DNA of 30,439 nucleotides from the NCBI GenBank assembly GCA_040389965.1, contig JAZJZF010000095.1, positions 1-30,439 of the forward strand. The letters run 5' to 3'. The position numbers were made by a program, and so were the translations under genes. This document shows positions 1-7,774 of the stretch, in pieces. Source of the stretch: UBA4416 sp040389965 (lineage in GTDB: Bacteria > Bacteroidota > Bacteroidia > B-17B0 > Aurantibacillaceae). The notes beneath the pieces were generated by a model. That model made no database searches. It was not told the origin of the DNA and saw only the letters and a list, made by a program, of their open reading frames with translations. How positions within the stretch are numbered: the first letter of the stretch is position 1; each line of letters begins with the position of its first letter.

Positions 1-6
1 AAACGT

Positions 7-195
7 TTAAAAGTTGTTTATAATCCAGCAGTCCATTTTCGGCATCGGGAGATCAACTATTTTTTTATGACCATTTAATTTCCCCTTTTTTACAGGAGCC
101 GCTTTTTTGGCTTTTGTTTTTGTAACAGATTTCGAAGAAGGATTTTCGATGATTGTATCTTCTGAAAACCCTGTATTTGCTGAATTTTTTTCCAT
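7..195 (-). CDS. small lysine-rich hypothetical protein (62 aa)
   Basis: Unrecognised short protein. A lysine- and alanine-rich middle (KTKAKKAAPVKKGK, about residues 26-39) would make it basic and perhaps nucleic-acid binding, but that is only inference; the N-terminus is rich in S, T, N and E, and the C-terminus ends in WIINNF. There is no signal peptide or membrane segment. The ATG is supported by a TANNTTTG-type -7 element 42 bases upstream on the same strand (238-245). The stop lies just inside the window edge. The next gene, nnrD, is also on the minus strand, 259 bases upstream, so this is probably its own transcription unit. Confidence 0.5.
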   Translation of the reverse strand: MEKNSANTGFSEDTIIENPSSKSVTKTKAKKAAPVKKGKLNGHKKIVDLPMPKMDCWIINNF

Positions 196-237
196 ACAGG
201 TTAGGATTTTTCGCTTTAAAAAACGCGTAGCTTAAAC

Positions 238-245
238 CAAATTTA
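238..245 (-). promoter_or_regulatory. candidate -7 promoter element TAAATTTG
   Basis: On the minus strand the sequence reads TAAATTTG, matching the TANNTTTG -7 consensus of Bacteroidota. It lies 42 bases before the ATG of the small protein ending at position 7. No convincing -33 TTTG was seen at the usual distance. Confidence 0.4.
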
Positions 246-399
246 AATAAATAAATAATTGATTTCTAACTTTCAGAAAAATAAATTTATGTTGAGGAAA
301 ATTTTCTACGATATGTTATTTTGTCAAATTATGTGCCAATAATAATGAGACTTTCCAAAGAAATTTGGTTTATTTTTTTGTTTAAGGCAAGACTAATTT

Positions 400-423
400 C
401 CCGCAATTAAATTGTTTTGCGGG
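400..423 (-). terminator. weak terminator-like hairpin after nnrD
   Basis: A perfect 7-bp stem (CCCGCAA / TTGCGGG, loop of 10) lies 32-55 bases beyond the nnrD stop. On the minus strand it is followed by only a short A/T stretch, so termination is plausible rather than certain. Confidence 0.35.
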
Positions 424-454
424 GTTAAAAATCTGAATAGAGAAATAGGTTTAT

Positions 455-1291
455 TTAAGATTGCAAAACTTGCTGAAATGCTTTTCCTAAATTTTTAATG
501 ACATCAGTAATAAGCATACTTTCCATGCTTTGATTCTGCAATGTTATATCAGCAGCCAGGCCATGTATATAAACTCCCATAAGAGCTGCATCCAAAGGAT
601 TGTAGCCTTGCGCTAAAAACGCTGTAATCATTCCGGTTAGTGCATCTCCTGATCCACCTTTTGCTAAACCGGCATTTCCCGTTTTATTGATAAATGTTTG
701 CAGGCCTGATGTGATCAATGTTTCATGAGTTTTTAAAACAATAATGCAATGATACTCTTTAGCTTTTTCGATAGCAGTAATTATTCTTGCGTTATTATTT
801 TGATGAATACCAAATAACCTGTCAAATTCTTTAGGATGTGGGGTAAGAATAGTGTATTTCGGAATTTTATGTAAGAGTGTTTTATGTAAGGCAATTACAT
901 TAAGTGCATCGGCGTCTATTACCAAAGGTAAATTGCTTTTTAAGCTGCCTGCTACTAATTTTAATACACCGTCATCGGTGCCGATACCGGGGCCAATGCC
1001 TAATGCGGAAAATGAAGTGGTATGATTTATTTTCTGTTGACGCATCATAACCATTGCTTCAGGAGTTGTTGCTTGTAAAATAAATCTTTCTTTTTCAGGA
1101 ATGTTTGTGGTTACTAAACCAACGCCCGATCTTAAACAAGCCTGCGTTGCTATAACTGCAGCCCCCATTTTGCCTGTATTGCCGGCAATAAGCAAAGCAT
1201 GACCGTATGTGCCTTTGTGCGACGCTTTATCTCTTGGCTTGATCAACGACTTGATAAGTTGTTGATTTAGTGGTTTCATTGATTTAGTCAT
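455..1291 (-). CDS. nnrD: ADP/ATP-dependent NAD(P)H-hydrate dehydratase, stand-alone
   Basis: Repairs NADHX and NADPHX, the hydrated damage products of NAD(P)H, using ADP or ATP; it belongs to the YjeF C-terminal, ribokinase-like fold and acts in the cytosol. Visible motifs: KGTYGHALLIAG near residue 27, LGIGPGIGT near 97, LVIDADALN near 122, LTPHPKEFDRLFG near 149, and the catalytic-loop region NAGLAKGGSGDALTGM near 207. At 278 residues it is only the dehydratase domain. Many bacteria carry it fused behind the NAD(P)HX epimerase (NnrE, about 500 residues in all), and no epimerase domain is present here or next to it. It appears to be a single gene, with a hairpin after its stop and no close co-directional partner. 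Confidence 0.93.
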   Translation of the reverse strand: MTKSMKPLNQQLIKSLIKPRDKASHKGTYGHALLIAGNTGKMGAAVIATQACLRSGVGLVTTNIPEKERFILQATTPEAMVMMRQQKINHTTSFSALGIGPGIGTDDGVLKLVAGSLKSNLPLVIDADALNVIALHKTLLHKIPKYTILTPHPKEFDRLFGIHQNNNARIITAIEKAKEYHCIIVLKTHETLITSGLQTFINKTGNAGLAKGGSGDALTGMITAFLAQGYNPLDAALMGVYIHGLAADITLQNQSMESMLITDVIKNLGKAFQQVLQS

Positions 1292-1416
1292 TTTAATGAA
1301 AGGTATTAAAAATAATGATGCTATGTGTAGGTGAAATTGCAGAATGTTTTGGTGTTCAACTATTTTACCGCTATTAAACTTTGCTTAATCTCAATTTTTT
1401 TTGAATCCTTTTTTCT

Positions 1417-1677
1417 TTGGTCATATTTGTCTTCATAACTCAGGAAGAAATAAAAAGTAGTTTAAAGATATATCCTAATCCGGCAAACGACCTGTTATAC
1501 ATTAAATCAGAGAATATAAAAGAAAACGAAAAAATTGAAATCAGAAATATGATAGGGGAATTAGTTTATGAAAGCGCAGCAACCGGATTAAATGAGCTTA
1601 ATGCAAGTTCATGGCCTCTGGGTACCTATGTTGTAAAATGTGGTAGCTCAATTTCTAAGCTAATGATTGCAAAGTAG
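1417..1677 (+). pseudogene. orphan T9SS type A sorting domain, probable gene remnant
   Basis: The frame encodes little more than a type A C-terminal sorting domain: LKIYPNPANDLLYIKS near the start, then a middle motif with IRNMIGELVYE and the end WPLGTYVVKCGSSISKLMIAK. Such domains direct secretion through T9SS and are cleaved by PorU, but they must sit behind a signal peptide and a passenger domain, and neither is present. The only initiator at this end is a TTG at 1417, and the same frame is closed by TGA at 1402-1404. It is followed by a strong terminator. This fits the 3' remnant of a larger exported protein whose 5' part was deleted. A short but functional gene is unlikely, because there is no signal peptide. 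Confidence 0.7.
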
Positions 1678-1697
1678 TTTTATTTAAGGTTTATTTG

Positions 1698-1735
1698 CAA
1701 AAAAGCGATCCAACAGTTGAAGGATCGCTTTTTTG
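1698..1735. terminator. bidirectional intrinsic terminator
   Basis: A perfect 14-bp stem, CAAAAAAGCGATCC (1698-1711) with GGATCGCTTTTTTG (1722-1735), and a 10-base loop. It has an A-run on one side and a T-run on the other, so it works in both directions. It lies between the sorting-domain remnant (plus strand) and the PEBP gene (minus strand), which converge here. Confidence 0.9.
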
Positions 1736-1752
1736 TTACAGATTATGTTTAA

Positions 1753-2286
1753 TTATTGTTTTCCGTACATCACAATCGATGCTTTGGCTATCATATTCTG
1801 GTGCAGATAAAAACCAACAATAGCAGGGGTTGCATTTTTATCAAGCTCTATTTTATTTTTTAGTGCATATACTGTAATTAAATACTGGTGCGGCTCGCCC
1901 GGAGGAGGGCAGGGACCACCATATCCCGCTTTACCAAAATCAGTTACACTTTGTATCGCTTCCTTAGGCGCCAGTCCTTTTGTTATATCACCTGCATTTG
2001 CTTTTAATTCGAGCGTTGTTGAAGGAATATTAAAAATAACCCAATGCCAGAAACCGCTTCCTGTAGGAGCATCTTTATCATACATTGTTACTGCAAAGTA
2101 CTGTGTTCCGGCAGGGGCATTTTCCCAGGATAGCTCAGGGGAAATATTCTGGCCGGTACAGCCCATTCCGTTAAAAAATTCTTTTTGGGTGGCTTGTCCG
2201 CCAATGTCTTTACTTTTTAAAGTAAACGTTTGCGCAAAACCTGTGCAAGCCATTAGTATGGCTCCAATGAGTGTAATTTTTTTCAT
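1753..2286 (-). CDS. secreted YbhB/YbcL family PEBP-like protein
   Basis: Phosphatidylethanolamine-binding-protein fold, bacterial Raf-kinase-inhibitor-like (YbhB/YbcL) group; the ligand is unknown. Residues 1-19 form a signal peptide ending at TGFAQ, so the mature protein of about 158 residues is probably periplasmic. The two family signatures are clear: YDKDAPTGSGFWHWVIFNIP (near 69-88) and GYGGPCPPPGEPHQY (near 121-135), which line the anion-binding pocket. The length is normal for the family. The gene ends at the bidirectional terminator with the remnant opposite, and there is no operon partner. In the Bacteroidota these exported PEBPs are common, but their role is not established. Confidence 0.93.
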   Translation of the reverse strand: MKKITLIGAILMACTGFAQTFTLKSKDIGGQATQKEFFNGMGCTGQNISPELSWENAPAGTQYFAVTMYDKDAPTGSGFWHWVIFNIPSTTLELKANAGDITKGLAPKEAIQSVTDFGKAGYGGPCPPPGEPHQYLITVYALKNKIELDKNATPAIVGFYLHQNMIAKASIVMYGKQ

Positions 2287-2430
2287 AATGGTAGAGATTG
2301 TTTAGTTTGTTAAATGTAAAAAACGAAAATTACACAAACAAAAAAATACTCCCTAATCCGTCTAAGTACTTGGTAATAATATGTATTTTTATAATTCACT
2401 TTATCTTTTAAATTAAATCCGTTAAACTAT

Positions 2431-3432
2431 ATGTACGTTGGTAAAAATATCCGTTTTAAAATAGTATTCCAGTTTGCCTGGAAATCTATCGTGGCATTTA
2501 CATGTTACTCTACACTTATTACTTATATTTTATACGACCTGCTGCCAAAATTTAACGGACTTCCTTTTGCTATTATTTCCGTAACAGGTATAGCGGTGGC
2601 TTTTTATGTAGGGTTTAAAAATAACTCTTCTTACGAACGTTTATGGGAAGCCCGGAAAATATGGGGATCATACGTTAACTCAAGCCGTACCTTTGCCATG
2701 TATATCCTTGATTTTATGAATCCTTCTGATGAAGTGAGTTCACAGGAACTTGCTACTGAAAAACGCAAAATTATTAAGCGTCATATTGCTTACATTACAG
2801 CCGTACGCTTGCAATTGAGAAAACAAACTGTCTGGAAAATAGAGGAAGTAGGAAACAGAATTGTATCATCCGCTACTAATTTTGCGGACGATAAGTTAGA
2901 TAAGGAACTAAGCGTACATATGGATGACAAGGAAGTAGATTATGTGATATTGCAAAATAATCCCGGCGTTCATATTATTAAAATGCAAAGTGAAGACATT
3001 CAGTCCCTGTATTCAAAAAAATGCATGAGCAGTTTTCATCATATAGAAATTTCGAAAATGCTGGCTGATTTTTATAATCAACAAGGCGCCTGCGAACGCA
3101 TTAAGGGTTTCCCGTTTCCACGTCAATATGCCTATTACAGCAAATTATTTGTATATATACTGATTGGGATACTCCCTTTTTCTATTTATAGTGAATTATC
3201 AAAGCTTAACGAGAATATTGTATGGCTTACCATACCAATATCTGTGATACTCAGCTGGATCTTCTATACCATGGAAGTAGTAGGCGATACAAGTGAAAAT
3301 CCCTTCGAAAATGCAATTAATGATGTGCCCATGACTGCCATTTGCAGAAATATAGAAATTGATCTTCTGCAAATGTTAAAAGAGACGAATATTCCTGAAA
3401 AAATTAAGGCAGAAAGTAATATTTTAATGTAA
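2431..3432 (+). CDS. bestrophin family (YneE/UPF0187) ion channel protein
   Basis: Membrane protein of the bacterial bestrophin family; characterised homologues form pentameric cation or anion channels. Hydrophobic segments lie near residues 14-36 and 43-62. They are followed by the family signature FYVGFKNNSSYERLWEARKI (about 58-77), which holds the conserved N, Y, R, W and R. A second pair of hydrophobic segments lies near 236-252 and 262-280. The C-terminal part has ENPFENAINDVPMTAICRNIEIDL, the acidic region typical of the family. The length of 333 residues is slightly above the usual 280-310. It is followed after 137 bases by the cupin gene, which has its own promoter candidate, so it is probably monocistronic. 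Confidence 0.9.
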   Translation: MYVGKNIRFKIVFQFAWKSIVAFTCYSTLITYILYDLLPKFNGLPFAIISVTGIAVAFYVGFKNNSSYERLWEARKIWGSYVNSSRTFAMYILDFMNPSDEVSSQELATEKRKIIKRHIAYITAVRLQLRKQTVWKIEEVGNRIVSSATNFADDKLDKELSVHMDDKEVDYVILQNNPGVHIIKMQSEDIQSLYSKKCMSSFHHIEISKMLADFYNQQGACERIKGFPFPRQYAYYSKLFVYILIGILPFSIYSELSKLNENIVWLTIPISVILSWIFYTMEVVGDTSENPFENAINDVPMTAICRNIEIDLLQMLKETNIPEKIKAESNILM

Positions 3433-3519
3433 AATATCTGTAAAAATCCAGGTTTTAGGAGGCGAAGGCCACATTGAAACGGTAAATGAGGCTTTGTGTT
3501 AAATTGTGGTTTAAATTGG

Positions 3520-3527
3520 TAAATTTG
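3520..3527 (+). promoter_or_regulatory. candidate -7 promoter element TAAATTTG
   Basis: TAAATTTG matches TANNTTTG and lies 45 bases upstream of the ATG at 3573. The predicted transcript would also carry an 8-codon open frame (3547-3573) whose TGA overlaps the cupin ATG by one base. Confidence 0.45.
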
Positions 3528-3572
3528 CCTTATAAAGCAATCTGAAATGGAAAACAGATCGTATTTAACTTG

Positions 3573-4184
3573 ATGAAAAATAGAAAGGAATATATAAATT
3601 CAGGAATATTAGAGGAGTTTGTTTTAGGACTTACCTCTGAGGCTGAAAATATAGAGATCCAAAAACTGGCATTACAGCATCCGGATATTAAAAAGGAAAT
3701 TGATTCTATAACAGAATCATTGATTTCTTACGCCCAAAAAACGTCTCCTGAATTAGATCCTACTATTAAACCGATGGTTCTGGCAACGATTGATTATACT
3801 GAGCGATTAAAGGGCGGCGAAGCACCTTCGTTCCCACCTGAATTAAATGCGCATTCAAAAATTTCTGATTTTGAACAATGGCTCAATAGAAAAGATTTTG
3901 TGTTGCCTGATGATTTTGAAGACGTTCACGCCAAAATAATAGGAGCAGATGCTTCTAAAACAACAGCTGTTACCTGGTTAAAATATGGCTCTCCCGAAGA
4001 AATGCATCATAACCAGTTTGAGAAATTTTTAATTCTCGAAGGTACCTGTGATTTGACGATTGAAGGCAAAATATATTCTTTGGTGGCTGGCGATTATTTA
4101 GGAATTCCCCTGCATGTAAAGCACGATGTAAAAGTGACCTCTCTTATTCCCTGCAAAATTATTTTGCAACGCGTTGCTGCTTAA
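3573..4184 (+). CDS. cupin-domain protein with anti-sigma-like N-terminus (ChrR-type layout)
   Basis: About 203 residues. The N-terminal 60 residues (ILEEFVLGLTSEAENIEIQK and a following helix) resemble the helical sigma-binding part of RskA/ChrR-type anti-sigma factors. The C-terminal 85 residues form a single cupin barrel with possible metal ligands in MHHNQFEKFLILEG (HH and E, near 145-150) and HVKH (near 181-184). No membrane segment is present, so a soluble sensor-like protein is likely. The canonical HxxxCxxC zinc anti-sigma motif is absent, and no sigma factor gene lies next to it. I chose ATG 3573 over the adjacent in-frame TTG at 3570. Function as a sensor or anti-sigma factor is inference; the cupin fold is well supported. 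Confidence 0.8.
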   Translation: MKNRKEYINSGILEEFVLGLTSEAENIEIQKLALQHPDIKKEIDSITESLISYAQKTSPELDPTIKPMVLATIDYTERLKGGEAPSFPPELNAHSKISDFEQWLNRKDFVLPDDFEDVHAKIIGADASKTTAVTWLKYGSPEEMHHNQFEKFLILEGTCDLTIEGKIYSLVAGDYLGIPLHVKHDVKVTSLIPCKIILQRVAA

Positions 4185-4291
4185 GCTTGCCGTTAGTGCT
4201 TTCTGTGCCTCATAAATGTTTTATACATCGAGTTTCATTCAATCTGACTTTAGAGGAATATTGCCAAATGCCTGTTCTGTGATTAATAGAG

Positions 4292-4299
4292 TATATTTG
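4292..4299 (+). promoter_or_regulatory. candidate -7 promoter element TATATTTG
   Basis: A perfect TANNTTTG match 20 bases before the ATG of the DbpA-like helicase, implying a very short leader. Confidence 0.55.
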
Positions 4300-4319
4300 C
4301 ATTTTACTTTATAATACAG

Positions 4320-5633
4320 ATGAACTACGAATCAATACTTTCAAAGCTTGGCATTGCAGAGTTAAACAAAATGCAAAAGGAGGCTTTAGAGGCTATTTCC
4401 AACCATAACGATGTTGTTTTAGTATCCCCCACAGGCAGTGGTAAAACACTGGCCTTTTTGCTTCCCTGCCTGCCTTTTTTGGATAGTAAGAACGAAAACA
4501 TTCAACTACTGGTGATTGTTCCAACCAGGGAACTGGCCATACAAATTGAGCAGGTATTTAAAAAAATAACAACCGACTTTAAGGTTAATTCATGCTATGG
4601 CGGCCATTCTGTGGGCATCGAGGAAAATAATCTGGCGCAGCCACCGGCAGTATTGATTGGCACTCCCGGAAGAATTTCGCACCACCTGCGCCGCAAGAAT
4701 ATTTCATTAGATAGCGCGCAGACCTTAATTTTAGATGAGTTTGATAAATCGTTGGAAGCAGGCTTTGATGACGAGATGACCTATATTATTTCTCAATGCC
4801 CGCATCTTAAAAAACGCATTTTAACATCGGCCACTGCTTTAGCTGATATTCCTGCTTTTGTAGGCCTTAAAAAGAAGACAGAGCTAAATTATATTAGCGG
4901 TAATGAAACCGGTAAAGCTTCTTTAAAGCTAAAATCGGTAAGGGTTACAGGCGATGATAAACTGGAAGCTTTATTGTTTTTACTTGGAGAAACCGGACAT
5001 GATTCAACCATTGTGTTTTGTAATCACAGAGAAGCCGTTAATAGGATCTCTGAACAATTAAGAGACTATAAAATTGATCATGGCTTTTACCACGGCGGGC
5101 TGGATCAGATTGACAGGGAGAAAACGCTTATAAAATTGCGCAATCAAAGCATAAAAATACTGATCACAACCGACCTTGCTGCCCGTGGGCTTGATATTCC
5201 AGAAATAGCAACCGTTATTCATTATCAAATGCCTTTAACGGAAGACGTGATGATTCATCGTAATGGCCGAACGGCCAGGATGAATGCAGAAGGAACAGTC
5301 ATTTTTTTATTGGATACAGACGATCATTTGCCTAAATTTTTAGATATGATCCCTGAAGAAATGGCATTGCCGTCTAAATTAATTTTACCGAAAAAGAGTG
5401 AATGGTCAACCCTATACATATCAGCCGGTAAAAAAGATAAGATCAATAAAATGGATATTGTTGGAATGCTTATTCAAAAAGGCATGCTTCAAAAAGACGA
5501 AATAGGGAAAATTGAAGTATTGGATCATTCGGCTTATGTGGCTGTAAAGGCAGCAAAAATCCATAAAACACTTCAATTGATTAAAGAAGAAAAAATAAAA
5601 AACAAGAAAGTAAAGACCGAACTTTCTACCTGA
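4320..5633 (+). CDS. DEFD-box RNA helicase, DbpA-like
   Basis: ATP-dependent RNA helicase of superfamily 2 with two RecA domains and a C-terminal DbpA-type RNA-binding domain (about residues 363-425, starting LYISAGKKDKINKMDIVGML). Proteins with this tail act in 50S ribosome assembly by binding 23S rRNA, and that role is inferred here. Motifs in order: PTGSGKT (near 36), PTRELA, GTPGR, LDEFDK (box II, near 138), TSATA, TTDLAARGLDIP and HRNGRTAR (near 313). Two deviations stand out: DEFD in place of DEAD in motif II, and N and A in motif VI, where the usual form is HRIGRTGR. The 437 residues match the usual DbpA length. It has its own promoter candidate and sits upstream of the SpoIIE-type phosphatase. 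Confidence 0.9.
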   Translation: MNYESILSKLGIAELNKMQKEALEAISNHNDVVLVSPTGSGKTLAFLLPCLPFLDSKNENIQLLVIVPTRELAIQIEQVFKKITTDFKVNSCYGGHSVGIEENNLAQPPAVLIGTPGRISHHLRRKNISLDSAQTLILDEFDKSLEAGFDDEMTYIISQCPHLKKRILTSATALADIPAFVGLKKKTELNYISGNETGKASLKLKSVRVTGDDKLEALLFLLGETGHDSTIVFCNHREAVNRISEQLRDYKIDHGFYHGGLDQIDREKTLIKLRNQSIKILITTDLAARGLDIPEIATVIHYQMPLTEDVMIHRNGRTARMNAEGTVIFLLDTDDHLPKFLDMIPEEMALPSKLILPKKSEWSTLYISAGKKDKINKMDIVGMLIQKGMLQKDEIGKIEVLDHSAYVAVKAAKIHKTLQLIKEEKIKNKKVKTELST

Positions 5634-5696
5634 GGTTGCCATTAGATAAACTTTTAACTTTTAGATTAAATTAGTTTCAGTATTGACCGAAAAAGT

Positions 5697-5704
5697 TATA
5701 TTTG
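5697..5704 (+). promoter_or_regulatory. candidate -7 promoter element TATATTTG
   Basis: A perfect TANNTTTG match 15 bases before the ATG at 5720. A TTTC about 18 bases further upstream could serve as a weak -33 element. Confidence 0.5.
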
Positions 5705-5719
5705 AGGTAATAGCCCCTT

Positions 5720-7654
5720 ATGTTCAGGTACACGATCATATTCTTTAGTTTATTATATACATTTTGTGTGTACTCTCAAAAACCCACAAAGTTCGATAAC
5801 CTGTTCGATTCAGCGAGTAAGTATGAACACGTCGACTGGAATTTGTCATATTCATATGCAAAAATGGCTTTACAAAACAGGGATGCCGATTTTTCGTATG
5901 AAGATATCATAAGCCTTAATACCATTTTTGATACCTATTATCAAAAACGGAATATGCTCGATTCTGCATTTAATATTAATAAGCAGTCTCTGAGATTGGC
6001 TACCCAACACAATAATAAAATTTTAATTGCTTACAGTCTTAATAATATGGCGGGTATTTATGATCTGGCCGGAAATTACTGGGCTTCTATTGAGATGTAC
6101 CGTCAGTCGTTAAAAATGCTGGAAGAACTTGGCGAAATAAAGCAAATGGCTAATACAAGCTACAACATGCACATTCCGTTTACCTCCTTAAAATTATTGG
6201 ATTCGGCCAGGTATTATACAGATAAAGCTTTTGCGAACTATAAAAAAATAAATGACTATTCGGGTATTGCAAGTTGTTATGATTCTTATGGAAGTGATGA
6301 GGATAGAGTAGGGAACTATGCCGAAGCCGTTAAATTTTATAATCTTGAAATTGAGAATTTCAGATTAGCCAATGAGCCTGCCAGTTTGATCATCCCTTAT
6401 CAGAATATGGCTGATACCTATTTAAAATACAAGAAGTATAAAGAGTGCCGCTTCTACCTTGATTCTGCCATGGAACTTTCCATTGCAATGGGTTCCAGGA
6501 CTGATGTGTATGATGTTTCCAACACTTTTGCCAAATATTATGAAGCCATTGGCGATTATAAAAATGCAAATTTCCACATGAGGAAATATTACGAAGGCAA
6601 AGATACTATGTTGAGTACGGAATTAAAAACGGAGATGTCTGATCAAAAAAGCCAGTTCGACCGCGAGAATTCTGAAAACATGCTTACCATTCAAAAACTG
6701 GAAGCAGAGCAGAATTTTAAATCCAGAGAAACCATTAAATGGGTGTTAATTATATCATCCCTGTTTTTTGTCATAGTTATTGCCCTTTCTGTAAACAGGT
6801 ATCGTATCAAGCAAAAATCATTTATCAAACTGAATGAATATAAAAATCAATTGATTCTGCAAAAAGAAAAAATAGAAGAGAACCAAAAAGAGATAATCGA
6901 TAGTATCAATTACGCCCAGCGCATTCAGTCGGCTATTTTAGCAATGGAGGAAGACATTTTGAATTATTTTCCCGAAAGTTTTTTGATATACAAACCTAAA
7001 AATATAGTTGCCGGCGATTTTTATTTTTTCGAAACCACTGCTACACATGTGTTTTATGCAGCTGCCGATTGTACAGGCCATGGTGTACCCGGAGCTTTGG
7101 TTAGTGTAGTATGTGCTAATGCCTTGACCCGTTGTGTAAAAGAATTTGGTTTAACTGATCCGGGGCAGGTACTTGATAAAACGCGTGACCTGGTTTTAGA
7201 AACATTTAACAGAAGTGGTAAGGAAGTAAAAGACGGAATGGATATTAGCCTCTGTAGTTTTGAGATCAATAATTTAAAAGCAAATGCGTCTCATGTAAAC
7301 ATAAAATGGGCCGGTGCAAATAATTCTTTATGGTATATTTTAAATGGTCAATTGCTCGAAATAAAAGCAAATAAACAAGCCATAGGATATATTGAACATC
7401 CGTTGCCTTATACAACACATTCTCTTAGTTTAGAAAGAAACACGGTGGTATATTTATTTACGGATGGCTACGTAGATCAGTTTGGCGGAGAGAAAGGAAA
7501 AAAATTAAAATTCAGGCAGTTAGAACAAAGAGTCCTATCTATCTATACTTATAAGATGGCTGAGCAAAAAGATAATTTAGAAAACTACTTCAGCGACTGG
7601 AAAGGCGATCTGGAGCAGGTAGACGACGTATTGGTGCTTGGCATAAAACTATAA
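5720..7654 (+). CDS. TPR-repeat sensor with SpoIIE/PP2C serine phosphatase domain
   Basis: A 644-residue membrane-anchored signalling protein. A signal peptide (about 1-19) is followed by tetratricopeptide-like helices (about 60-300), a transmembrane segment (WVLIISSLFFVIVIALSV, about 339-357) and a coiled coil (about 362-400). The SpoIIE-type PP2C domain follows: IVAGDFYFFE (near 431), AADCTGHGVPGALVS (near 449), an acidic DGMD, LFTDGYVDQFGG (near 578) and DDVLVLGI at the end, which supply the expected metal-binding aspartates. The TPR part would be periplasmic and the phosphatase cytoplasmic. Family members reverse serine phosphorylation of anti-anti-sigma factors, but no such partner is in the window. 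It is a typical Bacteroidota architecture. It lies between two RNA helicase genes on the same strand, each with its own promoter candidate. Confidence 0.92.
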   Translation: MFRYTIIFFSLLYTFCVYSQKPTKFDNLFDSASKYEHVDWNLSYSYAKMALQNRDADFSYEDIISLNTIFDTYYQKRNMLDSAFNINKQSLRLATQHNNKILIAYSLNNMAGIYDLAGNYWASIEMYRQSLKMLEELGEIKQMANTSYNMHIPFTSLKLLDSARYYTDKAFANYKKINDYSGIASCYDSYGSDEDRVGNYAEAVKFYNLEIENFRLANEPASLIIPYQNMADTYLKYKKYKECRFYLDSAMELSIAMGSRTDVYDVSNTFAKYYEAIGDYKNANFHMRKYYEGKDTMLSTELKTEMSDQKSQFDRENSENMLTIQKLEAEQNFKSRETIKWVLIISSLFFVIVIALSVNRYRIKQKSFIKLNEYKNQLILQKEKIEENQKEIIDSINYAQRIQSAILAMEEDILNYFPESFLIYKPKNIVAGDFYFFETTATHVFYAAADCTGHGVPGALVSVVCANALTRCVKEFGLTDPGQVLDKTRDLVLETFNRSGKEVKDGMDISLCSFEINNLKANASHVNIKWAGANNSLWYILNGQLLEIKANKQAIGYIEHPLPYTTHSLSLERNTVVYLFTDGYVDQFGGEKGKKLKFRQLEQRVLSIYTYKMAEQKDNLENYFSDWKGDLEQVDDVLVLGIKL

Positions 7655-7665
7655 GATATAATCCG

Positions 7666-7673
7666 TATATTTG
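7666..7673 (+). promoter_or_regulatory. candidate -7 promoter element TATATTTG for rhlE
   Basis: A perfect TANNTTTG match just after the phosphatase stop codon. It lies 101 bases before the rhlE ATG, a much longer leader than for the other genes here. Confidence 0.5.
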
Positions 7674-7682
7674 CGCACTCTT

Positions 7683-7756
7683 ATGAATATCCGTATTACA
7701 GCACTCTGTAAATAGGGATGGCCATTTGATATACTTTAACATTTCACTAAAGTATA
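7683..7756 (+). promoter_or_regulatory. rhlE leader: ten-codon open frame plus hairpin
   Basis: The leader between the promoter candidate and the rhlE ATG holds a small open frame, MNIRITALCK, from ATG 7683 to TAG 7715. It is followed by a perfect 9-bp inverted repeat, TATACTTTA (7730-7738) and TAAAGTATA (7748-7756), with a 9-base loop, which ends 18 bases before the rhlE start codon. The AT-only character of most of the stem suggests a temperature-sensitive structure, but this is inference. Confidence 0.4.
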
Positions 7757-7774
7757 AACTACTAATAACATTTA

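Noticed and set aside
5421..5642. Minus-strand frame rich in Phe and Tyr at the end of the DbpA-like gene
   Set aside because: It is the antisense of a Lys-rich coding tail, without start or promoter support.
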